From the NCBI GenBank assembly GCA_052324925.1, contig JBQPRE010000002.1: 64,000 bases of DNA; one strand, written 5' to 3'. Positions within the stretch are counted from its first letter, which is position 1. Each line of letters starts with the position of its first letter. Shown here piece by piece: positions 27,529 through 36,563 of this stretch. The stretch comes from Flavimobilis sp052324925. Its GTDB lineage: Bacteria; Actinomycetota; Actinomycetes; Actinomycetales; Cellulomonadaceae. A program made the position numbers and the translations under genes. The notes beneath the pieces were generated by a model. That model was not told the origin of the DNA and made no database searches. It saw nothing but the letters and a program-made list of their open reading frames with translations.

Positions 27529-28446
27529 ATGGCCGCGCGTTTCAACCCCGCACCCGGCTGGCCGCCAGCGCCCGAGGGCTGGACGCCGCCGCCCGGCTGG
27601 CAGCCGGACCCGGCCTGGCCTCCGATGCCGCAGGGATGGCCGTTGTGGGTCGACGACGCTGCTCCGGCCCCGGGCATCCCGTCGGCCCCGGGCACGCCCT
27701 CGGCCCCGGGCGCCTCGTCGACGCCGGCGCCCGCCCCGCCCACCGCACCGCCTGCACCATCCGCGCCGGCTCCTCCGGCCACGTCGTACTCGGCCGCCGG
27801 CAGCATGGCCGCCGCCCCCTTCGGCACGTCCCCGCACGGTGAGCCGACGCCCTCTGGGCAGCCCGGCCTCGTCGTGCCCGGCAGCTCGCGCTCGGGCCTC
27901 GGCACGTGGATCGCGTTCGTCGTGGCGCTGCTCCTCGCCGTCGGCGGCTACCTCGTCTGGCAAGGCCTGCGCGACGACGACGCCACCCCCGCCGCCGCAC
28001 CAGCCGTGACCGAGACCCCGGTCGCGCCGTCGCCCACGGACGCACCCGTGCCGCCCGCGGAGCCCGCCGCGCCCGAGCCCACCGATGTCGTCACGGACGA
28101 CTTCGGGCTTCCGTCCGACCTCGACGCGTGCCTCGAGATGTCCGAGCTGACGTCCGGGTGGTCCCTCGCTCTCTTCTCGCCGACCATCGGCGCGTTCATC
28201 CCCGCTGCCGACGCCGCAATCGCGTCGATGGAGAAGGCGGCACCTCCCGTCGGCCACGAGAGCGCGTGGGCGACGTACCTCGCGGGGACGAAGGCCATCA
28301 CGGAGCACCTGCGGACCCTCGACCCGGAGGCGTCTCCCATCACCGAGATGACGACGCTCCTCACGGGGCCGGGCGGCGAGATCGTGCCGGGCTACACGAA
28401 GGCCGGCGAAGAGATCGCGAGCCTGCTCGAGACGCTCTGCTCCTAG
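27529..28446 (+). CDS. Unknown protein: Pro/Trp-rich N-terminus, one TM, extracytoplasmic domain
   Basis: 305 residues from ATG 27529. Residues 1-40 are rich in repeated GW-PP (APGWPPAPEGWTPPPGW), a sort of N-terminus common in actinobacterial membrane proteins. Then a Pro/Ala/Ser linker, TM (WIAFVVALLLAVGGYLVW, ~125-142), an Ala/Pro/Glu linker, and a helical ~125-residue C-terminal domain starting DDFGLPSDLDACLEM, with cysteines near both its ends (DACLE, ETLCS) that may pair. No family recognised. A GTG 12 codons upstream is an alternative start. Confidence 0.7.
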   Translation: MAARFNPAPGWPPAPEGWTPPPGWQPDPAWPPMPQGWPLWVDDAAPAPGIPSAPGTPSAPGASSTPAPAPPTAPPAPSAPAPPATSYSAAGSMAAAPFGTSPHGEPTPSGQPGLVVPGSSRSGLGTWIAFVVALLLAVGGYLVWQGLRDDDATPAAAPAVTETPVAPSPTDAPVPPAEPAAPEPTDVVTDDFGLPSDLDACLEMSELTSGWSLALFSPTIGAFIPAADAAIASMEKAAPPVGHESAWATYLAGTKAITEHLRTLDPEASPITEMTTLLTGPGGEIVPGYTKAGEEIASLLETLCS

Positions 28447-28502
28447 GCGCACTGCTTCGTCTCGCGTCGCGGTCGCGGTGCGAGGCGCGGGATGATGGAC
28501 GG

Positions 28503-30089
28503 GTGAGCCACCCCCCACGCCTCTCGCCGCACCACATCACCGCGCTGCGCGCCGATCTTCTCGCAGCGCGATTCACCGTCGCGGGCGTCGGAGACCTGCT
28601 CGGTCCCATCGCGCTCGACGCGCTCGGACGCGAGGAGGGCGTCCCCGCTCGGCTCGCCCTCGCGCGCGTGCTCGCCGACGAGGCGACGCCCGGGGATGTG
28701 CGAGCGCGAGCGGTGCTCGCTTCGATGTTCGTCCTCGGCGGCGCGGTCGCCCGTGCCGACCTCGACGCGGCGCTGCCGACGCTCGGTCTTGACGGAGCGC
28801 TCGAGCTCGGGCTCGTCGGCCCTGCGCCCGACGCCGGTGCCCCGGACGCCGTCGTCGTCCCACTCCTTGACCTGCGCCCGTACGCGGCCGACGACGCACG
28901 CGGCCCGATCGACTGGTGGCTCGCTTCCGACCTGGGCGAGCTCGCCACGGGCCGTGAGCTCGAGCCCGACCACGTGCTCGGCGCGGGCGGCGCGTCCCTC
29001 ACCCTCGCGCAGGTGACGTCGCGTGCCCCCGTCGGGCGTGTGCTCGACCTCGGAACAGGGTGTGGAATCCAGGCCCTGCATGCCTCGCGTCACGCCGAGC
29101 ACGTCGTCGCGACGGACCTGTCGGAGCCGGCCCTCGCGTTTGCCGCGTTCACGGCGGCACTCAACGGGGTGACGTTCGAACTGCGGCACGGCTCCATGCT
29201 CGAGCCCGTGCGCGGCGAGACCTTCGACCTCGTTGTCTCGAACCCGCCGTTCGTCATCACCCCGCACGCCGCGGGCGGCGACGACGCCCTTCCGCTCTTC
29301 GAGTACCGCGACGGGGGGCGCGCCGGCGACGACCTCGTGCGCGACCTCATCCTCACCGTCGGTGACGTGCTCGCGCCGGGCGGGACCGCGCAGCTGCTCG
29401 GCAACTGGGAGGTCTCCCGCGGGCAGGACTGGACGGCACGCGTCGGACAGTGGCTCGACGCTTCGGGCCTCGACGGCTGGGTCGTGCAGCGTGAGCTGCT
29501 CGACCCCGCACGCTACGCGGAGACGTGGCTGCGCGACGGTGGCCTCACCGCCGAGCGCGACCCCGAGACCTACGCGGCCGCGTACGCAGCGTGGCTCGAC
29601 GACTTCGCGAGCCGTGACGTCGAGGCGATCGGCTTCGGCATCGTCGTGCTGCGCAAGCCCGTCGACGGCCGGGTGACGTTGCGTCGCCTCGAGGAGCACA
29701 CGGGCACCGTCCACCAGCCTCTCGGCGAGCACCTTGCTGCGTCGCTCGCCGCGCACGACTGGCTCGAGGAACGCACGGACGCGGCCCTGCTCGAGGAGCA
29801 CCTCGTCGTCGCCCCGGACGTCACCGAGGAGCGCTACCTCACCCCCGGTGCGGAGGACCCGAACGTCGTCATCGTCCGGCAGGGCGGTGGCCTCGGGCGT
29901 GGCATCCACGCGTCGACGGCGCTCGCTGCGCTCGTCGGTGTGTGCGACGGGGAGCTGAGCGTCGGGCAGATCCTTGGCGCGATCGCCTCGCTCTTCGAGG
30001 TTGACGCGGCCGAGCTCGCGCGTGAGGTGCTTCCGGGCGTGCGCGGACTCGTGCGGGATGGCCTGCTGCTCACCGGCGCCGACCGGTAG
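28503..30089 (+). CDS. Class I SAM-dependent methyltransferase, N5-glutamine methyltransferase-like
   Basis: 528 residues from GTG 28503. An N-terminal ~165-residue helical domain precedes the Rossmann domain: motif I VLDLGTGCGIQALHA (~180), acidic ATDLSEPALAFA, and the (N/D)PP(F/Y) catalytic motif VVSNPPFVITP (~250), characteristic of amino-group methylation of Gln/Asn or nucleic-acid bases. A further ~230 residues follow, which may recognise the substrate. This architecture is a conserved actinobacterial family (annotated 'DUF7059/DUF7782 methyltransferase'). Target unknown. It precedes the EEP gene by 9 bases. Confidence 0.82.
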   Translation: MSHPPRLSPHHITALRADLLAARFTVAGVGDLLGPIALDALGREEGVPARLALARVLADEATPGDVRARAVLASMFVLGGAVARADLDAALPTLGLDGALELGLVGPAPDAGAPDAVVVPLLDLRPYAADDARGPIDWWLASDLGELATGRELEPDHVLGAGGASLTLAQVTSRAPVGRVLDLGTGCGIQALHASRHAEHVVATDLSEPALAFAAFTAALNGVTFELRHGSMLEPVRGETFDLVVSNPPFVITPHAAGGDDALPLFEYRDGGRAGDDLVRDLILTVGDVLAPGGTAQLLGNWEVSRGQDWTARVGQWLDASGLDGWVVQRELLDPARYAETWLRDGGLTAERDPETYAAAYAAWLDDFASRDVEAIGFGIVVLRKPVDGRVTLRRLEEHTGTVHQPLGEHLAASLAAHDWLEERTDAALLEEHLVVAPDVTEERYLTPGAEDPNVVIVRQGGGLGRGIHASTALAALVGVCDGELSVGQILGAIASLFEVDAAELAREVLPGVRGLVRDGLLLTGADR

Positions 30090-30098
30090 CGTTCTCGC

Positions 30099-30872
30099 AT
30101 GCGGCTGCGTGTCATGACGTACAACGTGAAGTTTCTGCACCTCGACGCCGCTGCGGCCGCACGGGTCGTGCGCGCGCAGGCGCCCGACGTCCTGCTCCTG
30201 CAGGAGACTCCGCGGTGGCTGCTGGGTCGGCGGCGCACGCGTGCGTTCGCGCGCTCCGTCGGGCTTGAGATCGTCGCCGGCGGGATCGCCGCGCGCGCAT
30301 GCGCGGTCGCGGTCGCGCCGCACGTGCTCGCGCACGTCGTCGAGGGCCGAGGGGTGGCGTTCGAGCCGCGGTGGGCGCGGTTTCGGCGCGGGTGGCCGAC
30401 ACCGCGGGGCTATGCGTTCGTGCGACTCGCTCGGCGTGGCGCGCGCGGGCCGGCGCGCGCCGACGCGGGGGTTCTCGACACGGGCAGCGGTGGTTCGAGC
30501 GCGGGCGCAGCGTCGGATCACGAGCGCGACCTCCTCACGCTGGTGAGCGTCCACTTCTCGGCGCTGCCCGCGCCGCGGGCTCGGCACGTCCCCGTATTCC
30601 GGGCGTTGGCGGCGCGCGAGGCGCCGCACCTCGTCGTCGGAGGTGACCTCAACGAGAACCCGCGCGGACCGAGCGTCGTCGCGCTGCAGCCGCCGCTGCG
30701 CGACGCCGACGCGCATCAGGCGCCGACGCAGCCGGTCGACACGCCGCGCTCGCGGCTCGACGGGTTCCTCGTCGGGGAGTCCGTGCGGGTCGAGTCGGTG
30801 TGGGTGCCCGACGGCCCCGATGTGCTCGTCGGCTCCGACCACCGCCCCGCCGTCGCTGACCTTGCATGGTGA
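30099..30872 (+). CDS. Endonuclease/exonuclease/phosphatase (EEP) family protein
   Basis: 257 residues. EEP active-site blocks: MTYNVKFL (Asn), PDVLLLQETP (metal Glu), VVGGDLNENP (Asp/Asn), LDGFLV and VGSDHRPAVADL (SDH catalytic His). Family members act as Mg-dependent phosphodiesterases on DNA, RNA or lipids; nothing here selects among them. No signal peptide, so probably cytoplasmic. ATG 30099 lies 9 bases after the methyltransferase stop; ATG 30114 is a possible alternative. Confidence 0.88.
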   Translation: MRLRVMTYNVKFLHLDAAAAARVVRAQAPDVLLLQETPRWLLGRRRTRAFARSVGLEIVAGGIAARACAVAVAPHVLAHVVEGRGVAFEPRWARFRRGWPTPRGYAFVRLARRGARGPARADAGVLDTGSGGSSAGAASDHERDLLTLVSVHFSALPAPRARHVPVFRALAAREAPHLVVGGDLNENPRGPSVVALQPPLRDADAHQAPTQPVDTPRSRLDGFLVGESVRVESVWVPDGPDVLVGSDHRPAVADLAW

Positions 30873-30944
30873 TCGAGCGCTTCGGTGCATGTCATCGACG
30901 GGCCCTTCGCGTGATCGACACACGAGAAAGCTAGGTTGGGCGAC

Positions 30945-32075
30945 GTGACCACTTCCTCCACCCCGGACGACGGGACGCAGCCGCTTCCCGTGGCCGAGCC
31001 TGCGCGGGTCGAGCCTGAGCGGGCCGAGCCTGCGCGGGCCGAGCCTGCGCGGGTCGAGCCTGCGACGCCTGCGCTCGGCACCCCTGTGACGTGGGACGGT
31101 CCGGCGCGGCCATCGGCCGGGGCCGTGCACACGGCCGGTGGTTCGGGTCTCGACGTCACCGTGGCGCAGCGTCCCCTCGCGGAGGCACCCGGGTCTGCGT
31201 CGTCCGACGCGCGGCCGAGCGGGGGATCCTCGGTGCGGCTCGCGCCTCGCCTCGCCGCCCTCACCATCTTCGCCGTGTTCGCGACAGCGCTGGCGTTCTG
31301 CGCGCGGATCTTCCTCGGGACCGCCGACGGCCAGCGTTTTGACGAGCTCGCCCTGCTCGGCTCCGAGCACGGGAGCGGAACCCTGTGGCGCGTCGCGGAG
31401 CCCGTGCTCGACGTCGTCTCGGTCGCCTTCATCGCGATCGCCGTCATCATTGTGCTGGCGATCGCTGCCATGAGGCGCGCGTGGGGCCTCGGGCTGCAGG
31501 TCGCGGTGCTCGTCGTCGGCGCCAACATCACGACGCAGCTGCTCAAGCGCGACCTTCTCGAGCGGGCGGAGCTCGGTGTGCTGACGCAGCGTCCGGGCAA
31601 CTCCTTCCCGTCGGGCCACACGACGGTCGCCGCGTCCGTGGCCATCGCCCTGCTGCTCGTCGTGCCGCGGCGAGCGCGCCCCTATGTGGCGTTGATCGGT
31701 GGCGCGTGGACGGCGGCGACGGGCGCCTCGACGCTCGTCGGGCAGTGGCACCGGCCGTCGGATGTCGTGGCTGCGCTGCTCGTCGTGGGGGCGTGGACGG
31801 GGCTGGTCGTCGCGTTCACGCCGCGCTCGGCGGTCGACCGGTCGGTTGCGGGCACGATCTCGACGACGTCGGCCGTCGTCGTGCTCGGGCTCGGGGCGCT
31901 CCTGGGCGCGGGGTTCGTTGCGCTGACGGTTGGCGTCGGCTTCGGGGTGCCGGGGCTCGCGGCCGACGACGTGCGTGCCTACGCGGCGTCGTTGGCAGCC
32001 GTCGTCGGGCTCACGTGCGTCCTGTTCTTGGTGACGTTGCTGCTCCGGCAGGCCGCGGCGCGGCGGCGGCACTGA
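30945..32075 (+). CDS. PAP2-family membrane phosphatase
   Basis: 376 residues from GTG 30945. An N-terminal cytoplasmic tail with EPARVEPERAEPARAEPA repeats is followed by about seven hydrophobic segments. Phosphatase motifs: KRDLLERAELG (degenerate C1), PSGHTTVAAS (C2, catalytic His) and GQWHRPSDVVAAL (C3, nucleophile His). Such enzymes dephosphorylate lipid pyrophosphates or phosphatidic acid on the outer membrane face. C1 lacks the usual RP ending and C3 has Gln-Trp where SR is common, so activity may be specialised. A TTG nine bases upstream is also in frame. Confidence 0.85.
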   Translation: MTTSSTPDDGTQPLPVAEPARVEPERAEPARAEPARVEPATPALGTPVTWDGPARPSAGAVHTAGGSGLDVTVAQRPLAEAPGSASSDARPSGGSSVRLAPRLAALTIFAVFATALAFCARIFLGTADGQRFDELALLGSEHGSGTLWRVAEPVLDVVSVAFIAIAVIIVLAIAAMRRAWGLGLQVAVLVVGANITTQLLKRDLLERAELGVLTQRPGNSFPSGHTTVAASVAIALLLVVPRRARPYVALIGGAWTAATGASTLVGQWHRPSDVVAALLVVGAWTGLVVAFTPRSAVDRSVAGTISTTSAVVVLGLGALLGAGFVALTVGVGFGVPGLAADDVRAYAASLAAVVGLTCVLFLVTLLLRQAAARRRH

Positions 32076-32238
32076 GCCGCCTGCCTGACCACAGGGGCTG
32101 CCGACCGCGGCCAGTCCACCGATCATGGTGGGGACGGGGCCGCGGAACAGGGCTCGAGTACGATCCCGTACGCTGACACGGAGCGCCCGGAGCGGGCGCC
32201 GGCAGGACGCGCCCTCAGGCGCGAGGAAGCAGGCAGTG

Positions 32239-35034
32239 ATGTCGTCAGGTCGCAAGCTCGTCATCGTGGAGTCGCCCGCCAAGGCGCGCACGATCGCGTC
32301 GTACCTCGGTGACGGGTACGAGGTCGAGGCGAGCGTCGGCCACATCCGCGACCTGCCACAGCCCTCTGAGCTCCCGGCGGACATGAAGAAGGGTCCCTTC
32401 GGCAAGTTCGCGGTCGACGTCGAGAACGGCTTCACGCCGTACTACGAGGTCTACAGCGACAAGAAGAAGAAGGTCGCCGAGCTCAAGAGGCTCCTCAAGG
32501 ACGCTGACGAGCTCTACCTCGCAACTGATGAGGACCGCGAGGGCGAGGCGATCGCGTGGCACCTGCTCGAGGCGCTGCGGCCCAAGGTCCCCGTCAAGCG
32601 CATGGTCTTCCACGAGATCACGCGTGAGGCCATCCACCGCGCCCTCGAGAACACCCGTGACCTCGACGACCGTCTTGTCGACGCTCAGGAGACCCGCCGC
32701 ATCCTCGACCGCCTCTACGGCTACGAGGTCTCGCCGGTCCTGTGGCGCAAGGTTCGCCAGGGCTTGTCCGCGGGCCGCGTCCAGTCCGTCGCGACCCGCC
32801 TCGTCGTCGAGCGCGAGCGCGAGCGCATGGCATTCGTCACCGCCGAGTACTGGGACGTCTCGGGCGAGTTCACGACCGCGGGTGGCGAGCAATGGTTCAC
32901 CGCGCGCCTCACCGGGCTCGACGGTTCCAAGGTCGCGTCGGGCCGCGACTTCACCGACCGTGGCGAGATGCGTGGGGCGAACGTCGTTCACCTCGACGAG
33001 GCCGCTGCACGCGACGTCGTCGCGGCCGCGGCTGACGGAACCGCAACGGTGCGCAGCCTCGAGACCAAGCCGTACACGCGCCGTCCCGCGGCGCCGTTCA
33101 CGACGTCGACCCTCCAGCAGGAGGCCTCACGCAAGCTGCGCATGAGCTCGCGGCAGACGATGCGCACGGCGCAGACGCTGTACGAGAACGGGTACATCAC
33201 GTACATGCGAACGGACTCGCCCGCGCTGTCGACGCAGGCGATCGACGCCGCGCGCCGCCAGGCGGCCGAGCTCTACGGCGGTGACTTCGTGCCCGCCAAG
33301 CCACGCATCTACGCGTCCAAGGCGAAGGGCGCGCAGGAGGCCCACGAGGCGATCCGTCCCGCAGGCGACGAGTTCCGCACCCCGCAGCAGGTCTCGACCG
33401 AGCTCTCGGGCGACCAGCTCAAGCTCTACGACCTCATCTGGAAGCGCACCGTCGCGTCGCAGATGGGTGACGCGCGCGGCTCGACCGCGTCGGTCCGCCT
33501 CGGCATCACGGGCACGCGCGCCAACGGTGCCGCGCTCGACGCCGTCTTCTCCGCATCCGGAACGGTCATCACGTTCCGTGGCTTCCTCGCCGCGTATGAA
33601 GAAGGTCGCGACACGGAGCGTTACGACTCCGACGACGCCGACGGTTCGCGCCTGCCGACGATGACCGAGGGCGACGCGCTGAGCTCGCGCGATCTTGCCG
33701 CCAACGGCCACTCGACGACCCCGCCGCCCCGCTACACCGAGGCGAGCCTCGTCAAGGCTCTCGAAGAGCGTGGCATCGGCCGCCCGTCGACGTATGCCTC
33801 GACGATCTCGACGATCCTCGACCGCGGCTACGTGCTCGCGCGCGGCCAGGCGCTCGTCCCGTCGTGGCTCGCCTTCGCCGTCATCCGGCTGCTCGAGGAG
33901 CATTTCCCGAAGCTGGTCAACTACGACTTCACCGCGGCGATGGAGGCCGACCTCGACGAGATCGCGGCGGGCGACCGCGACCGCACTGCGTGGCTCTCCC
34001 AGTTCTACTACGGCTCGGACGAGGGGCCCGCGGACGGTGGCCTGCACGGCCTCGTCGAGAACCTCGGCGACATCGACGCGCGCGACATCAACTCTGTTCC
34101 GATCGGCGAGGGCATCACGCTGCGCGTCGGTCGGTACGGCCCGTACATCGAGGATCTCTCGGCCCCTGTCGTCGAGGGCGAGAACCCGCCGCGCGCGTCC
34201 GTCCCGGATGACGTCGCGCCCGACGAGCTCACGGTCGAGCGCGCGCGCGAGCTGCTTGCGACCCAGGCCGAGGGCGACAACGTCCTTGGTCAGGACCCCC
34301 TCTCAGGGCACGACATCGTCGCGAAGAACGGCCGTTACGGCCCGTACGTGACCGAGGTCCTCCCCGAGCCGGAGCTTGACCCGGGTCTGTCGGCGGCGGC
34401 GCGCAAGAAGGCCCTCGCGGCGCTTCCGAAGCCCCGCACAGGGTCGCTGTTCAAGACGATGTCGCTGTCGACCGTGACGCTCGAGGAGGCGCTCGAGCTG
34501 CTGTCGCTCCCGCGCGTCGTGGGCCTCGACCCGGAGTCGGGTGACGAGATCACCGCGCAGAACGGCCGGTACGGCCCGTACCTCAAGAAGGGCACGGACT
34601 CGCGGACGATCGCGAGCGAGGAGCAGCTGCTGACGATCACGCTCGAGGAGGCGCTCGCGATCTACGCGCAGCCCAAGCGTGGGCGTGGCGCGACCGCGAC
34701 TGCTCCGCTGCGTGAGCTCGGTGAGGACCCCACGAGCGGCAAGCCCATCGTCATCAAGGACGGCCGCTTCGGTGCCTACGTCACTGATGGCGAGACGAAC
34801 CGCACCCTGCCCAAGGACGCGGCGATCGAGTCGGTGACGTTCGAGCAGGCTGTCGAGCTGCTGGCGATCAAGCGTGCGGCAGGTCCGGCGAAGAAGCGCA
34901 CGACGGCCAAGAAGCCAGCTGCCGCCAAGAAGCCGGCGGCCGCGAAGAAACCGGCCGCTGCCAAGAAGCCGGCCGCTGCGAAGAAGCCGGCCGCTGCCAA
35001 GAAGCCGGCCGCGAAGAAGCCGGCAGGCGACTAA
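32239..35034 (+). CDS. topA: DNA topoisomerase I (type IA)
   Basis: Relaxes negatively supercoiled DNA through a transient 5'-phosphotyrosine. 931 residues. Toprim domain: KLVIVESPAKA (6-16) and ATDEDREGEAIAWH (~95). Active-site Tyr in GYITYMRTDSP (~319). Four short C-terminal Topo-C repeats, each with a G(R/K)YGPY-like core (GRYGPYIEDL, GRYGPYVTEV, GRYGPYLKKG, GRFGAYVTDG), replace zinc fingers as in actinobacteria. A Lys-Ala-Pro tail follows (KKPAAAKKP repeated, ~883-930) that should bind DNA. The last codons and stop lie in a 72-bp duplication. Confidence 0.97.
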   Translation: MSSGRKLVIVESPAKARTIASYLGDGYEVEASVGHIRDLPQPSELPADMKKGPFGKFAVDVENGFTPYYEVYSDKKKKVAELKRLLKDADELYLATDEDREGEAIAWHLLEALRPKVPVKRMVFHEITREAIHRALENTRDLDDRLVDAQETRRILDRLYGYEVSPVLWRKVRQGLSAGRVQSVATRLVVERERERMAFVTAEYWDVSGEFTTAGGEQWFTARLTGLDGSKVASGRDFTDRGEMRGANVVHLDEAAARDVVAAAADGTATVRSLETKPYTRRPAAPFTTSTLQQEASRKLRMSSRQTMRTAQTLYENGYITYMRTDSPALSTQAIDAARRQAAELYGGDFVPAKPRIYASKAKGAQEAHEAIRPAGDEFRTPQQVSTELSGDQLKLYDLIWKRTVASQMGDARGSTASVRLGITGTRANGAALDAVFSASGTVITFRGFLAAYEEGRDTERYDSDDADGSRLPTMTEGDALSSRDLAANGHSTTPPPRYTEASLVKALEERGIGRPSTYASTISTILDRGYVLARGQALVPSWLAFAVIRLLEEHFPKLVNYDFTAAMEADLDEIAAGDRDRTAWLSQFYYGSDEGPADGGLHGLVENLGDIDARDINSVPIGEGITLRVGRYGPYIEDLSAPVVEGENPPRASVPDDVAPDELTVERARELLATQAEGDNVLGQDPLSGHDIVAKNGRYGPYVTEVLPEPELDPGLSAAARKKALAALPKPRTGSLFKTMSLSTVTLEEALELLSLPRVVGLDPESGDEITAQNGRYGPYLKKGTDSRTIASEEQLLTITLEEALAIYAQPKRGRGATATAPLRELGEDPTSGKPIVIKDGRFGAYVTDGETNRTLPKDAAIESVTFEQAVELLAIKRAAGPAKKRTTAKKPAAAKKPAAAKKPAAAKKPAAAKKPAAAKKPAAKKPAGD

Positions 35035-35170
35035 CCTCCCGAACCTGCCCCCTCGGCGAGACCCCATCGCTCGATAGCCGATGCGAACAAGCCGGCCAGC
35101 GACTAACCTCCCAGACCTGCCTCCTCAGCGAGACCCCATCGCTCGATAGCCGATGCGAACACACGTGGTG
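35027..35170 (+). repeat. 72-bp tandem duplication including the topA stop codon
   Basis: Units 35027-35098 and 35099-35170 both begin GCGACTAACCTCCC and contain GACCCCATCGCTCGATAGCC; they differ at few positions. 72 bp is 24 codons, so the second unit stays in the topA frame and ends again in KPASD-stop, a copy of KPAGD-stop. Confidence 0.9.
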
Positions 35171-35186
35171 TTCGCATCGGCTATCG
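35144..35186. repeat. Palindromic repeat family B: perfect 19-bp hairpin
   Basis: CGATAGCCGATGCGAACAC (35144-35162), loop ACGTG, and its exact complement (35168-35186). Half copies lie at 35071-35089 and 35237-35249. Structure and many bases are shared with hairpins at 36363-36389 and 36764-36804 on the other side of the DUF559 gene. Confidence 0.9.
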
Positions 35187-35242
35187 GCATCACCGCAGAG
35201 CCGTTCGATTGGCGATCCGTTCGCGTCTAGCGTCGGGATCGG

Positions 35243-36166
35243 CTATCGACGGGTGCGGAGGGTCGCGAGCGTCTTGTGGACCGTCGCGACGAACCTGTGT
35301 GTCTCGTAGAGGACCACGCGCGCTGGGAACCGGAGGACGGTGCGACCGGAAGCGTGCATCCTGTTGTCACGCTCGCGATCCTCGTCAGCACGTCGCTCGT
35401 GCGCGACCCTCCCGTCGATCTCGACGTCGAGCTGCACGTCGTCGAAGAAGATATCGGCCCGCCCGATGATGCCTCGACCATCGCTCACCCGGACGTTGGC
35501 CTCCCATCCGGTGATCCCCGCAGCGTGAAGACCAGTGTGTGCCTTGCGTTCGGCGACGCTGAACGCGCCGCTCCCAGTCGCGGCGAGCAGCCGCTTGAGC
35601 TGGCGATTGCCGACGAGCCCGGGGTGCTCGACGAGCGCCCTCTGGACTCCGTCGCGGTCGAACATGTCGCGTGCGGCGAGCCATGCCGAGAGGTTGAGCG
35701 CCTCGCTGAACGGGAGCCACGCGAGCGTGTCGCGCCAGGCCCGGTCGCGGTGTGTGACGTGAGCCGGTGCGCCTCCGAACGTCGCGACGCGCTCGATCTC
35801 CCACGGCTCGAGCGGTACGCGGTGCGGCTTGATGCGGTCCCGGACTCCGTCGCCCCGCCGGTCCGTCCAGACGTCGACGACGTCGAAGGCAGGGATGGGC
35901 GCGCCGTGCCAGGCGGCGGCGGCCGGACCCATGACGACGGCACCGTGTCGGTGGATCCATGTGGGGATGATCGCCGTGATCCGCGTCTGTGGTCGTGCCG
36001 CACTCACGAGCCCGCGGCCGGGGAGGGGGAGCCACGCGCCCGTCTTCACGCGATAGCTGACCTGCCGCGGAGTGAAGCCGGCGGAGTGCGCCTGCATGCG
36101 CGTGAAGACGCCCCGTTGGAAGCGGGCGATCTCGGGAACGTCGTCGGGCGTGACGCGCTGGGGCAT
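35243..36166 (-). CDS. DUF559-type PD-(D/E)XK nuclease-like protein with AbiEi-like N-terminus
   Basis: 307 residues. The N-terminal part (IARFQRGVFTRMQAHSAGFTPRQVSYRVKTGAWLPLPGRG) resembles the winged-helix 'AbiEi antitoxin' domain common in actinobacteria. The C-terminal part has RADIFFDDVQLDVEIDGRVAH (~232-252) and RDNRMHASGRTVLRFPARVV, matching the DUF559/Vsr-like fold, where the two acidic residues of V(E)IDG and the second half-motif form the active site. Function unknown; Vsr relatives nick DNA at mismatches. Flanked on both sides by hairpin repeats of one family, and the only gene between 35.0 and 36.9 kb. Confidence 0.75.
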   Translation of the reverse strand: MPQRVTPDDVPEIARFQRGVFTRMQAHSAGFTPRQVSYRVKTGAWLPLPGRGLVSAARPQTRITAIIPTWIHRHGAVVMGPAAAAWHGAPIPAFDVVDVWTDRRGDGVRDRIKPHRVPLEPWEIERVATFGGAPAHVTHRDRAWRDTLAWLPFSEALNLSAWLAARDMFDRDGVQRALVEHPGLVGNRQLKRLLAATGSGAFSVAERKAHTGLHAAGITGWEANVRVSDGRGIIGRADIFFDDVQLDVEIDGRVAHERRADEDRERDNRMHASGRTVLRFPARVVLYETHRFVATVHKTLATLRTRR

Positions 36167-36362
36167 GAGGTGATCATCACCGGCTGGCGCGGTGACCAGG
36201 GCTCGCGACCCCGCGCCTGTGGATAGCCGCGCAAGGCGACCAGCTGTGGACAGCCCTCACTACGCATGCGCCAAGAGAATCTCTGTGTCCCGGTCCCGCC
36301 GCGGCCCCGGTCCCGTCGCCACCAGGTCCCGTCGTCGTCCTCGGGTAGCCCCATCGATCGTC

Positions 36363-36389
36363 GATCCGCACACCACACGTGTGCGGATC
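36363..36389. repeat. Palindromic repeat family B: hairpin
   Basis: GATCCGCACAC / GTGTGCGGATC, 11-bp arms on a CACAC loop, followed by GGCTATCGACG as in the other copies. The upstream stretch 36167-36362 shows no gene. Confidence 0.8.
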
Positions 36390-36563
36390 GGCTATCGACG
36401 CTGCGCGAGGCTTGGGGTCCGGCTGTGGGTGTGCGTCGGATAGCTGATCTGTGCGGGTGTTTCGTGCGGATCGGCTATCGACGTCGCGCGATGGGTGGGG
36501 TCCTGCTCCGGGTGTGTGCCGGATAGCTGATCTGGGCGAGTGTTTCGTGCGGATCAGCGATCC
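36381..36563 (+). repeat. 83-bp tandem repeat (two full units plus a partial)
   Basis: Units start at 36381, 36464 and 36547, each opening GTGCGGATC(G/A)GC(T/G)ATC. The two full units end GGATAGCTGATCTG...GTGTTTC. The period is exactly 83 bp twice. Noncoding. Confidence 0.85.

Noticed and set aside
28443..32435. 1330-codon open frame on the minus strand
   Set aside because: Arg/Pro-rich shadow of four well-supported plus-strand genes (methyltransferase, EEP, PAP2, topA start); no domain or ribosome site.
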